A stretch of 64,000 nt of DNA, from positions 8,804,001 through 8,868,000 of the forward strand of contig OX638372.1 in assembly GCA_951812925.1 (NCBI GenBank), given 5' to 3'. Origin of the DNA: Calliopum simillimum. Lineage: Eukaryota > Arthropoda > Insecta > Diptera > Lauxaniidae. The notes below the pieces were generated by a model, which was not told the DNA's origin, made no database searches, and was given only the letters and a program-made list of their open reading frames with translations. Position numbers and translations under genes: made by a program. Positions within the stretch are counted from its first letter, which is position 1. Every line of letters starts with the position of its first letter. Positions 11,045-21,149 of this stretch are shown here, piece after piece.

Positions 11045-11287
11045 CTGCTCTACAGCGGCAATTGTTTCTTCGGTGCGCACTGTTTGACGTCTCTGTGGAT
11101 GCGTATTATCACATAGAGTAAACGTAGTGCGAAAACGACCCATGGTTAACCGAATTAATTACTCTGATGGACGATTATGTCGACCATAAAATGGACGGAG
11201 CTTGCGGTAAACTTCGCGAACTGAACCATTATTTTCGAAATAAATTTGCAAGATTTGCAAGCGTTGTTCTTTTGTCAACCTGTTCAT
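11045..11287 (-). pseudogene. rosa-like mariner transposase, N-terminal third (broken)
   Basis: It starts at ATG 11287 with MNRLTKEQRLQILQIYF, the first helix-turn-helix of mariner-type transposases that binds the terminal repeat. A TAA at 11156-11158 interrupts the frame after NRPSE. Beyond it the same frame continues as LIRLTMGRFRTTFTL and TVRTEETIAAVEQ up to 11045, where homology ends at the retrotransposon junction. The next residues of the protein (VEEDPNES) are found at 6178. The longer open frame that extends upstream to 11395 is only the terminal repeat read through. Confidence 0.9.
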
Positions 11288-11378
11288 GATGAAATGGCAA
11301 ACCAAACTAAACATAAATGACATTAGAGTTGCCAGATTTGACCACAAAATACCAGTTTTATCTCTATTCGAAAAACAA

Positions 11379-11399
11379 ACCTCTAAAAAAAACACCCTT
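11379..11399 (-). repeat. Right terminal inverted repeat of the rosa-like mariner
   Basis: It is the exact inverse of 5233-5253 and is followed by TA at 11400-11401, completing the target duplication. Confidence 0.95.
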
Positions 11400-11401
11400 T
11401 A

Positions 11402-11857
11402 CAAGAAGTAAATATGTAAGGGACAAATCATTGGCTTTTCATAATTATTGGAATGAAAACTGAAGAAATGATGCTATCATTCTAAAATCGGTTGCGAATA
11501 TAAACATTGAAATTAGGGATAAATGATCATATTTTCATTCAGAACGAACTTTAGAAATTATTAATTTATTATTGATTATACAAAATCTTATTCCGGGAAA
11601 TCTTATCTTATACATTTCTATAGCCATAACCAAAAATCTATCAGTTTCTTAATTTAAGTAGAAATCAGTACCTCATACGTCGCCTGAAAGATAAACAGGT
11701 TGATCTAAAATGCCAATGAAAACGGAAGGCGGGGTTTTGTTGAAAGTACATTAAAAAACCACTCATATCGAAATCCTAGCTGATCCTTTTTTAAAAAGAA
11801 GTCGTAAAACGGTACACTTGAAAAAAAATAAACACAACAAACCAAAACAAAAATAAT
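11402..11857. other. AT-rich DNA, nothing recognised
   Basis: There is no protein-like frame or repeat match beyond the mariner end. Confidence 0.5.
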
Positions 11858-12065
11858 TAATTGTAGCTAGCGTACCATGTCTCAAAACCGTTTTTCACAA
11901 CAGACGGCGCTAGTGAGCCTTATGATTTATTCATAATGGCGATACTGTTCAGAGAGGTTATTCGTGACCTATAGCACAATCTCTTAAGCACCGCGTTTTC
12001 TTTCATTAGAAAACCGGAGTCAAGGGTTCGAGTACGTTTTCTGGCAAGAATTAACTAAAACTGAT
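11858..12065 (+). mobile_element. tRNA-like SINE, copy 1
   Basis: Shares long segments with the inverse of 61655-61900: TTGTAGCTAGCGTA, CACAACAGACGGCGCTA, TTAAGCACCGCGTTTT/CTAAGCACCGCGTTTT, and TTCTGGCAAGAA. A box A-like sequence TAGCACAATCTCTTAAGCAC begins at 11972 and a box B GGGTTCGAGT lies at 12024-12033. Their spacing is that of a tRNA, so this should be the pol III promoter of a short retroposed element. The part before box A (from about 11858) is common to both copies, so the element has an unusual 5' extension. No clear poly(A) tail or target duplication was found. Confidence 0.7.
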
Positions 12066-13744
12066 CTGATGAGGCTATATACATGTTTATACATAAAAAA
12101 ATATATAAATAAGTATATATGTGGAAGTAGCCGAAACATATGTAATCAATTTCCATGTTAACACTTGCTTGCGTCTGTTGTTGAAAAATTGCAAAAATGA
12201 CTATGTAATTAGTTCAATATAAAATTATCATACTTCAATTTAGAAAAAGCGCGTTGGTACTTTCATTAGTACTATACAAGCAAAAAAAAACAGTCAATAA
12301 ACTAACTTCAAAACAAAAATAGTTGGAATCGATCTATCACGTATATTTTTTTTAGATATGCTAACCAAAAAATTCAAAAACGCGATTTTTTTCTAAACGT
12401 TTTTGATTCCAAATTTGGGTAGTATTTTTATCAAAAGAAGGAAAAAGATAGAACACGAATACTAATAAAAAAAGGCAACAGAAATTTGTTTAATATACAA
12501 ACTTTATATCTCAACAGATAAGTCTACATCATGTAGGCCAATACCCTAGTTGTCTAAAGTCTACTGTTTGTAAATTAATACCCCGGGAGCCTGGGTTCGC
12601 CTCCAGGTTTGGTAGTGAATTTTTTTTTTTTTCTTTTTTTTTAATTTAAAACAAGCGCTTCAACAGTTTTTTTTTTATAAACAGCATTAACATTATTAAA
12701 AACGAACCCGTTTTGAATTCGAGTTTTCGCTTTTTCAGAGGAATAAAGAATTCGAGAATATGAATCCGTTTCGCACTCGAATCGGGTCTGTTTGGCACTC
12801 TAAGGTAGGTCAAAATCTCAAAAATTGTCGTTGGGGCAAAAGGGAACTCAGGCGAAAATATTTGAGTATAATCAAAAAAGAAAAAATGTTCTGGAAAAAA
12901 TTACTTTCTTACAATTTGAGCTATGTGGTCATGCGTAAGACACTTTCTGAATATTTTAGACCTCTTCTGCCTCTCCTATGCAAAATTTTAGTATAGATTT
13001 TTAATCTTTTTAAGGAACAAAAAGCTTTTTGAAGAGACACACTATGCAATATAATAACAAAGTATAGAGGTAATTAAATAAAAATTATCTTTTAAGTTAT
13101 CAAACCATTAATATATGTGTAGCACTTTCATTATATGCATTTATGTAGAAATTTATATAAAAAAAGTTATTTTATGAATGTCCCTAACAAAGATATCGAA
13201 AAAATCTCACAACTACTTCAAAATGGACAGACACTAATAAACTTGCCCTCATCTCAGAATAACAAAAACAATAAAAAGAAATGTAAGCAAATAAATTCCA
13301 CCTTATTAGACAGGAATTCTACTGGAAGTTCACAAAAAAAAAAAAGTAAACTAATTTTTATGGTCAGTTTGGCAATAACCACCACTTCAGATTAGAGAGA
13401 AGAAATGATGACTTCATAACTTGACATGCAGCTGCTGAGCAATAGATATAAAGAACAAAATTTGTAACAAATAACAAAAAAAAAAAATAAAAAAAAATGT
13501 GAAAATAATAAAAGAAAACACCACTCGATGTTGGCGCCACTGACAATGTCGCGCACCATCGAAGGAACAATGAACAATGGAAAAAAACATAACGCAAACA
13601 ATGGACAATATCAACCTAAAAATCATAGAAAAGTAGCAAATTGTGGGTTTAAGCCAACATGACACTTAAGTTTGATAGCGTACTTTTTACAATTTTATTT
13701 AAAAAACTAAAAATTCCATCAATTACACTGTTGAGAAAGGAAGG
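12066..13744. other. AT-rich DNA with one tRNA-like box B and T-runs
   Basis: At about 12575-12612 GGGAGCCTGGGTTCGCCTCC resembles a T-arm and is followed by a run of T, so it may be the head of another decayed SINE. Otherwise there are only A and T homopolymers (for example 13477-13498). Confidence 0.4.
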
Positions 13745-13755
13745 CGAAATAAACG

Positions 13756-14265
13756 GTTACCGGACATAGTCCCAAAGGACATATTCCCCACTTCGAAAAT
13801 TTTTCGGTCATAATCATAATAGGGGTTGTGTCCGAAAAATTTAATTAAGATTGAACAAAATTTTTGCAATAATCCATTTAAAAAATTTATATAGTGTTGG
13901 ATGTTATAGACTGATTCGCGGCCGAAGGCCACCTCGAAGCCGGTATTGAATTTTTGGGAGTTTTAAATCCTGAACTAACAAACTAGGTGTTGGATATATT
14001 ATAGACTGATCAGCGGGTGAAGGCCGCCGCGGAAACGGTATTGTAATTTTTGGGAGTTGTATATCCTGAGCTGCGGCTGTTGTCAATAACAAAATATCGT
14101 TATGGGGACTATGTCCGTTTTTCCGCAAGTGTTTCGGACACAATCCCCATTTTAGAAATGGGGACTATGTCCGAATTATTGGCGGACATAATCCCCATTT
14201 CGCGAATGGGGATAATGTCCATTTCGCGAATGGGGATTATGTCCGTGGGGACTATGTCACGGAAC
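13756..14265. mobile_element. MULE/foldback-like non-autonomous transposon, copy 1
   Basis: A 510-bp element flanked by a perfect 11-bp duplication CGAAATAAACG (13745-13755 and 14266-14276). Its ends are imperfect inverted repeats: GTTACCGGACATAGTCCC on the left and the inverse of GGGGACTATGTCACGGAAC on the right. The right arm (14100-14262) is packed with palindromes of GGACATAATCCCC and GGGGACTATGTCC, including a stem of about 16 bp centred on TTCGCGAA near 14202. The middle holds two direct copies of a unit of about 90 bp with GTTGGATATATTATAGACTG and a GC-rich mini-hairpin (GGCCGAAGGCC). Long duplications of 9-11 bp and foldback arms point to the Mutator/FB group; there is no transposase to confirm this. 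Confidence 0.82.
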
Positions 14266-14349
14266 CGAAATAAACGAAGCAAGACAACATAATGTGGAGT
14301 GAAGATGCCGATGCTCTAGCATAGGCTAACCATTTTTTTGATGGCCCGA

Positions 14350-14600
14350 TCTGGGGGTAAAAGTAATTGTCCATCATATGTGGGCTATGATTTGTCTCTT
14401 TTTGGCATTTGGTCCATAATTCATGGTGTATGATCTATCTTTTATGGTATATGGTCCATAATATATGGTCCATGATCTGTCCTTTAAGATATATAATCTG
14501 TCTTTTATAGACTTTGGTTCATAGTTTACAATTTAAGGTTTGTGCTGCATAGTCTATAGTCAATAATCTATGGTCTATGATCTGTCCCTTATGGTCTATT
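14350..14600 (+). repeat. Degenerate tandem repeat of TATGGTCYATRATCTRTC
   Basis: Words such as ATGGTCCATAATATATGG, GGTCCATGATCTGTCC and GGTCTATGATCTGTCC recur about ten times with a period near 20-25 bases and strong divergence. There is no coding potential. Confidence 0.6.
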
Positions 14601-14663
14601 GTAAATAATATAATATTGTTGTAGAGTAAAATATTTAAAAAAATTACACAATATTAACAATAT

Positions 14664-14775
14664 GAGTCCATGTTAAATCCGGGACAATTCCGGAACACAC
14701 ATGAAAATCTGGGACATATCCGGAACGAAAAAGCAAAATCCAGGACTGTCTTGTAAAATCCGGGAAGGTTGGTCA
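14664..14775 (+). repeat. AAATCCGGGACA repeats ending in a transposon-like terminus
   Basis: AAATCCGGGACAATTCCGG, AAATCTGGGACATATCCGG, AAATCCAGGACTG and AAATCCGGGAAGG follow each other, then GTTGGTCACCATACT. In other animal genomes arrays of this type are found at the edges of DNA transposons that end in a GGGTGACCA-like sequence. The opposite end was not found. Confidence 0.4.
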
Positions 14776-17700
14776 CCATACTCTAGCAGCACTAGCAAAT
14801 TTCATGATCTATAAATATATTGACACTGAATTCCTTGCTGGATTTCAGAATGATTTTATTCAATAAAATATAAAAAAAGAAATAGTATCATACGTACATA
14901 ACGATGCTCCTCCATAACTTTCACTGGAGTAAATGAACCGATTGGGGGGCGGTTACTCAGTTATGTGCTCAGCGATTTGTCAAAAAAATATCGAGAACAA
15001 TCAAGGGCAAAAAAAAATACTTTTCTTTTTTTGTTGTCCAATTCTTTGATTATTGTTGTTGTTGTTTTTGTTATTATTATTTATTGTGATTCACAGTTGA
15101 ATGCTTGATTTGAGTTTCAAGTGGTTTTTCTTCTACGAGTATCTCTGCTTCCAAAGTGATTTTCTAAGGTTGTTCACTGTCTCGTGGATATTTTTGACTT
15201 ATGACAGTCAGCTACACTTCAACGGATGTTTGGCCCATCTAAGTTGATTAGTGGCCATAAGTCAAAAATAATGCTTAACTTCTCCCAACAAACCAGCTAC
15301 CATCAAGCAATATCTTTGACAAATTTGAAGGAGTTTCTTTTGAAAATTATTAATTTAGTGCCTTTTGAAGGGTGGCATATGGAATTAATTTTTTGACATC
15401 AATTTTAATGACGAGTTCATTTATAAGAAATGTTTGTTAAATTTTGATTAAAAACAAAATTAAAGATTAGTGTTTGCAGGTATCTGCAGTTTATGAGTGA
15501 ATTAATGTAATTTCAGTTCTGTTTCGGTTAAATGAACTTAGAGATGAGGGTTTAAACTTCCAAAATTATTCACTACTATTGTTATATTGTCTATAGTGTT
15601 GACTTGTAAAATGCGGTGGCTCCAGAATCGATTTCTTAAATCCCGTTGTATTGCGAGGTAGAAACCAAAAATTGACAGGAAATCGCCAATCGCTCGTATA
15701 AATCTACAGGCTATCTTATTTAACCAAAACAAATTCAAAATAGAAAATAGTGCTTATTATTGATCCTTTTGTTATTTCACTAACCAACCTTTCCTCTTTT
15801 GTACACCATAATCAAGTACAAAGTACCTTTCTTGCAATTTCTTAATGATACTTATTTAAAACCACCACATATGTCATGTCTTTCAAGCGACTGCTACCAC
15901 TTTGTACTCATATAGATAAATAACAATTTAGACAAAGGAATAAGATCCTTTAAGTTGCTCCTTTCGTTGTTTATTATGATTATTATTGCGCGGCATTTTA
16001 CCACAATTTTATTGCCTTTCACTTAAATAAACTTACTTGTCTTTTCAACGCTAATGGTCGTATACTTAATAAACTGAAAGAAAATCTCTAGCACAATTAC
16101 TGCTCAAGTATACAGGACTCTTCCAAAGTCCGTGTGATTTCAATTTCTTATCGCGTAGGAGACTTTTTGATCGAATATTTCCTAAAAGTTTTCGAAATGA
16201 AAAGTAACTGAAACCACATGGATTACAAAACAGGTCTAATATTTTCATTTTCGAGACATATGAATACGTACGATAGAGCAATAAAAGACAGCAATTTTGA
16301 TGAAATAAGGAGAGTATTATCATAAAATTAAAAAAATTTTACTAACTTCAAAATATATATATTAAAATATATAACTTTACTTAAACTTTCTGTACATTAT
16401 AATTCGAAACAACTTTTTCAAAAATAATGCAAATATTGTGAAGTATTTTATTTGTCGGATATTTCTAGCTGAAGCAAAGAGCCAAAACAAATGTAAACCA
16501 GTAAGAAGACTTCTCTCCAAGACATTCTTGATTCAAGGAATTTTCCTTCTTCAACATCCTTCTTCAAGTGAATACTAACTTTTAAATTCCAGTTAAGGAC
16601 TTGGTGGCAAACTTCGCTGTGTGGTTTTCGAAGAGTGTTCTGACTTGGGTAGCATGAATTAGAAGTCTGTTTGCACCGCAGAGTGTAATTAAAGTATTTG
16701 TTCTCTGGTTGTCCGTTAAGTAGATATAAGAATCTTATCACAATCTATCGGTAGTCGTTATTGATCTTCATTTTTAAAATCGAGTTTTTTCAACAGCAGT
16801 TCAATCGCTGAGACTTCTTATACAACGATTATTGAAAACTTAAATTTTTTTTCTTCATGTACTTGATTGTCATGTGAACACATTACCATGAGTACATTCA
16901 TATTTAATGCTGCCTTTTTGCATCGTGTCATCGTAAATATTGAGTGTGGCATAAATATTTGTTATCCTGGCAAAAAACAATTGCAATTGACAAACGATTT
17001 AAGCAAACACACAGACAAACGTATGTACATATGTATGTGTATTTGCATACTTATGCATACATATATGTTAAATAGTTTTTACTACATAAAAAGTTAAGTG
17101 TTGCCTTAGCTTGTTATTAAAGTAATTTCAAAAGTTAAACATTCGAAAGAACAACTTACTTAAGTTTCCTTTTGTATAGGAAGCGATAGTAAAAAAATAC
17201 ATATTTATCATACCTATACAAGTGAAAAACTTTCAAATGACTTAAAATTCAAAAAGTAGTTTTCACTTGTATAGGGACGATATGAACTGGGAAATTGTTT
17301 TGAAAAAATCAATCCAACCTACGAGTAGTAGGTAAGTGTAGAATTTATCTTGTCTAAAAATCAAGAATATTATTTCAATGAAGTTTTAAATTTTTCAGTC
17401 CCACAATGGTTTCCCATTCGGAAATTTTATGGTTCATTTTGTAGGTCAGAAATCTCCTATTATCGAATCTGGACTTGGTAGAAAAATAACGCCGCACATT
17501 CGCGAGAAATTCTTTTTCTATAGGATTATCACAGGAGATACCTCGTTATATTCAGAAATTTACGCCAATTTTAAATCCGAAAGAATTTTCAAAATCCAAA
17601 CAGATTTGTTTCAAATCGTTAAAGTCTTGAAAAAAAGTCCTAAAAGAAAAATATAAGCTATAAGTTTTATTTTAGAGATTGTTTTTTATAATTTGATGCC

Positions 17701-19481
17701 AAAATGTATAACCTTTTTAAAATAAGTGTTTTTTAATAGTTCGCATACTTAAAATCGTATGTGGATTTTCATATGATTTTTACTCCACGGTGTAATTTCA
17801 AAAGTCCGTAACATTTTAAAGAAAATTGACTTTGAAGCCGGACATTTTTTTTTTAAAAATTTTTATTTTTGAAAATTTTAAAAAGTCCTTATCCATAAAA
17901 TTCTGGTTATGTCCAAAATATCATTTCGACCTTTCCTCATCAATTCTGGTATAAATTAAACTTTTTTTTTTCAAAAATGATGCCAAAACAGTCACAATTT
18001 CTTGAGCTTCAGTCACTGGGTCTTTTTTAAGGTATTTTTTTCCATATTGAAGAGTTTATTCAAAACTTTTGTAAAAACTCTTACTTTGGTTTATGCAAAT
18101 ACTTACTTCTCACCATATATTTGTACCCGAGCCATTTTCTCGAACTCTCTTATAAGCCAAGCTTATGTGACTGCTTTATGGGGATATTCTCGTACTTAAT
18201 ATTGATGTTTTTTCCCTTTTCAGTACTCTTCTACTCTGTTCTTTTACATTTCTAGGCTGAGAGGGCAATACTTAAACTTTTCTCAGTATTTCTCTTCACT
18301 AAAAGAGTATATTTATGTACATGCTGCTGTAAAATACAAAATTCTGCGTGAGCAAACTGGCATGGCATCTCGACGGTTCGAGTAAATTTTCTTTATATCA
18401 TTTATCGATTTACATGAATATTGTTTTTGCATTAAAAACTTAAAATTTTTTGCATTACCGGTTCGCTTATTTTTTAGTTATGAAAAACTGTCGACTGCCA
18501 ATTTTTGGTATATTTTTTGTCGAAATATAAGATAGATAAATACTTTAAAATATTATTCCACCAAACGGTAAGTCAACTTTATTCCTCAATATTTGTTCGC
18601 TAAAACAATAAAATAAATAATTAAAATCAATATTTCTATCCCCCATGGATGGTTTAAAAAATAAGATTTGCCTTATTAAATTAGCAAATACCCCAACTTG
18701 TTAAGAAGATAAACAGATTTTTTCCAAATTATCATATTATCAAATTTACGCAAAAATGAAAAAAAATTGCTAACACAATTATGCCGAAATATTTCCCAGC
18801 CAATATATGTTCCTTTCACAACATGTGCTCCCATTTAGACTGAATGTCCTCGCATCCTTGCACACTCTCATAATACCAAAAAAGGAAAAACAACCATATA
18901 ATTCACTTAACACGCTTCAAATCACTCTATAGCGCGGAGTCACAAAAATTATTGCTTTGGTTTGGAAACACAAGAAAAAAATCCAAATCAGCGCACCCTT
19001 CGCGAAAAATCTTGTCATAACAAAAACAACAATGCGAAAAGAAAAAATCGCGAATTTTTTATATTTCCCGACAATTTTTTTTTTTTTGCCATATAAATTT
19101 TTTGATCCAATTTAAATTTTCTGCAGAGAAAAAAAAAAGTCCCACCGACCAAAATTATTATGCATCCGCCTTTTTGCTGGCAGAGATGCCATGCCGTATG
19201 CGGTAATTTGCAATTTAACCACCTTTCAGGTTCAGTAGCCCGCGAAATGCTTACGCGAAATTGGAAGCGGGTGCGTGTGCATGTGTGTGTTCGGCAGCTT
19301 ATTTGTGAAATTTGTTGGTTGCTGATTTTTTTTCAATTTTTCCACCGCGCTGCTGTTTTGGAATGGTTGTGCTTAGCGTTTAAGGTAACCAGACGTATTT
19401 AAACGAACTAAAATTTTTTTTGTTATATTCAAGAACAAAGGTCTGGCGTGTTTGTTTTTGACGCGTATATATGTAAATATA
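14776..19481. other. AT-rich non-coding DNA
   Basis: GTT-type microsatellite text occurs at 15050-15080. ATATAT and TACATATGTATG runs are common (17020-17070). Except for the hairpin at 17213, no paired repeats or genes were recognised. The open frames at 16066-16323, 16448-16741, 17429-17656 and 19160-19402 have low-complexity composition and no recognisable domain. Confidence 0.5.
17213..17275. repeat. 18-19 bp inverted repeat (hairpin)
   Basis: CCTATACAAGTGAAAAACT at 17213-17231 pairs with AGTTTTCACTTGTATAGG at 17258-17275, with one bulged A and a loop of 26 bases. A further GTATAGG occurs at 17176. It could be the core of a small MITE or a transcribed hairpin. Confidence 0.6.
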
Positions 19482-19606
19482 AGCACAATATAGGTGCAAC
19501 CAATTTTACTTTATAATTCTAGTAAAAATTTTTTTTTTTCACTAACTCGCTCACGGTGAAAAATGAGTGTCATAATTATGACTCCACTCTAGTAGTAAAA
19601 AAAAAA
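19482..19606 (+). repeat. Dispersed repeat family R, left half of a split copy
   Basis: It contains CCAATTTTACTTTATAATTC and, just before the junction, ACTCCACTCTAGTAGTAAAA, both shared with copies at 24060 and 50480. The right half resumes at 20411 behind the Helentron-like insertion. Confidence 0.65.
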
Positions 19607-20410
19607 CAAGTTAGAGTATTACCTTTGGCCTGGCCAAACATTGAATACCCTACACAGCAGTATTTTGAAAGTTTTGCTTATATGGGAGGTGCCATGGCCT
19701 CTTGTCCAAATTCACCCAGTTTTTTCTCAGAGTTTAAACTTATAGTTCTTAGCATTTGAGTTATATTTGGTTGGATTATCTCAAAAAAACTTTTCATTAT
19801 AGCGTTTTAACCTTTTGCTTATATGGGAGGTGCCACGCCCTCTTGTCCAAATTCACCCAGTTTTTTCTCAGAGTTTAAACTTATAGTTCTTAGCATTTGA
19901 GTAAAATTTAGTTTGATTATCTCAAAAAACGCTTTCAGTGTAGCATTTTGAAGTTTTTGCTTAAATGGGAGGTGCCACGCCCCCTTGTCCGAATCCTCCT
20001 GGTTTTTGTTCAGAGCTTGCGCTTACAATTTGTAGTATTTATATGTATTCTGGTTGCATTATCGTGAAAAAAACTCAAAAAGTTGCATTTTGAATATAAT
20101 TTTTGTATGGGCGGTAGGCGTGTCCGTCGACCGATTTTGCTCATTTTCAATCCCCCGAGTTAACTTTAACGCCGCTGTGCACCAAATTTCATTGAATTAT
20201 CTTGCTTAGTTTTCCCAAAAAGTGTATTTCCACACACAGCCAGCCAGCCAACCAGCCAGCCACCCAGCCAGCCAGACAGACGGACATAGCTATATCGACT
20301 CAGGAGGTGACGCTGATCAAGAATATATATACTTTTCTATATCTGCCACGCCTCCTTCTATGCGTTACAAACGGAAGGACAAAGTGAATATACCCTGGGT
20401 GTAGGGTATA
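19607..20410 (+). mobile_element. Helentron-like (DINE/mini-me type) non-autonomous element, copy 1
   Basis: About 804 bp, starting CAAGTTAGAGTATTACCTTT and ending TATACCCTGGGTGTAGGG plus TATA. It has no inverted repeats and no target duplication. Nearly three internal tandem units of about 141 bp begin with TGGGAGGTGCCACGCCC-type text at 19683, 19823 and 19966. A CAGC/GACR microsatellite (20235-20283) is followed by ATAGCTATATCGACTC and a TA run, resembling as I recall the core of dipteran mini-me elements. The flanks rejoin into repeat family R, whose uninterrupted form is at 24111-24137, so insertion took place at the A/T boundary without duplication, as Helitrons and Helentrons do. A second copy lies inverted at 37755-38921. 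It has no coding capacity. Confidence 0.75.
20235..20335 (+). repeat. CAGC/GACR microsatellite with mini-me-like core and TA run
   Basis: Eight or so CAGC units grade into CAGACAGACGGACAT, then a conserved-looking core and ATATATAT. Reading frames through it give Gln/Pro/Ala/Ser repeats that are not proteins. The inverted copy at 37755 has only a contracted run (GGCTGGCTG, 37888-37896). Confidence 0.65.
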
Positions 20411-20520
20411 TTGAAGTAATTAACACTAAATTTCAAACATAAATTAACTTAGCTTATATTTATAACCAATTTTCCTTTATAATTCTAGTAAAAATATTTA
20501 TGTTTGGAACGATATTTTAT
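20411..20520 (+). repeat. Dispersed repeat family R, right half of the split copy
   Basis: TTAACACTAAATTTCAAACA and TTCTAGTAAAAATATTTATG match 50520-50605 almost word for word. Confidence 0.65.
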
Positions 20521-21090
20521 AACTCTTCATCATATATGGGGAATTCTCAAAAATTTGGGATATCCACAGTTGATGAGACACATTCACCAAACTTGGTGGA
20601 GAGGTCACTTTTTACAGAAGAATCAAAAAACTGAAGGGCATAAGTTACTAAAAAGGTCGCTCAAAAAGTTACGTTTAAAAAAACCTACAAATTCCCCATA
20701 TGTCGACGGTAAGACCTCTAACAAGTTTGAAATAAAACTTTATTCAAAATTTTGGATCCACACAATGTTGTCACACACAAGTTCTAACCGTTTGGTTGGA
20801 TTTTGTGCGAGCAGCCTCATACAGATTGGAATCATGCAGATTTTCCTTTGAGAACATTTCTATTGATTGTGTAATTTGTATTTCATTAGAATCTCTGTAG
20901 GTGTAGTTATTTTGTAAGTAGACCAAAATGGACTACACCTAAAACTAGAATAAATTCACTTAAATTATCAATGCATGATTCGTCATTAGTAACAAAAGTG
21001 GTCCAATTGTGTACCGATTGTATCAGTGTAATTATGACATTACTGACTACACGTATACTGTTGGGAAGTTCGCCGAGTATGAAGAAGAGC
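20521..21090. other. AT-rich DNA, nothing firm
   Basis: A 115-residue open frame at 20504-20851 begins inside repeat family R and has no recognisable domain. A small inverted repeat, AGGTGTAGT and its inverse ACTACACCT, sits at about 20899-20941. Confidence 0.4.
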
Positions 21091-21096
21091 AAACGA

Positions 21097-21149
21097 TAGT
21101 TTATCGGTCTAATGACTTGCGCTGCGTGTAGAGACCCGGTTTCAAATCC
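21097..21149 (+). repeat. tRNA-like pol III promoter (probable SINE head)
   Basis: The box A-like TAGTTTATCGGTCTAATGAC (21097-21116) and the box B-like GGTTTCAAATCC (21138-21149) have tRNA spacing and are separated by TTGCGCTGCGTGTAGAGACC. No acceptor stem closes around them, so I read it as a SINE or decayed tRNA relic, not a tRNA gene. Confidence 0.5.

Larger units (their letters stand above)
5233..11399 (-). mobile_element. rosa-like (DD41D) mariner transposon, interrupted by a CR1 retrotransposon
   Basis: A cut-and-paste DNA transposon of the Tc1/mariner superfamily. Its ends are a perfect 21-bp inverted repeat (AAGGGTG, eight T, AGAGGT) at 5233-5253 and 11379-11399, flanked by TA at 5231-5232 and 11400-11401, the duplication expected for this superfamily. 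Without the nested insertion it would be about 1.3 kb, normal for mariner. The transposase lies on the minus strand in two parts, 11287-11045 and 6178-5339. From its acidic motifs (QQD, then SCDLTPLD) I count 41 residues between the second and third catalytic Asp, the DD41D spacing of the rosa family. The copy is dead: two in-frame stops plus the insertion. It must predate the retrotransposon inside it. Confidence 0.93.

Noticed and set aside
20202..20404. Open frames rich in Pro/Ala/Ser/Gln repeats
   Set aside because: They are reads through the CAGC/GACR microsatellite of the Helentron-like element.
21097..21149. A tRNA gene
   Set aside because: Box A and box B are present, but no acceptor stem or clear anticodon arm could be paired.
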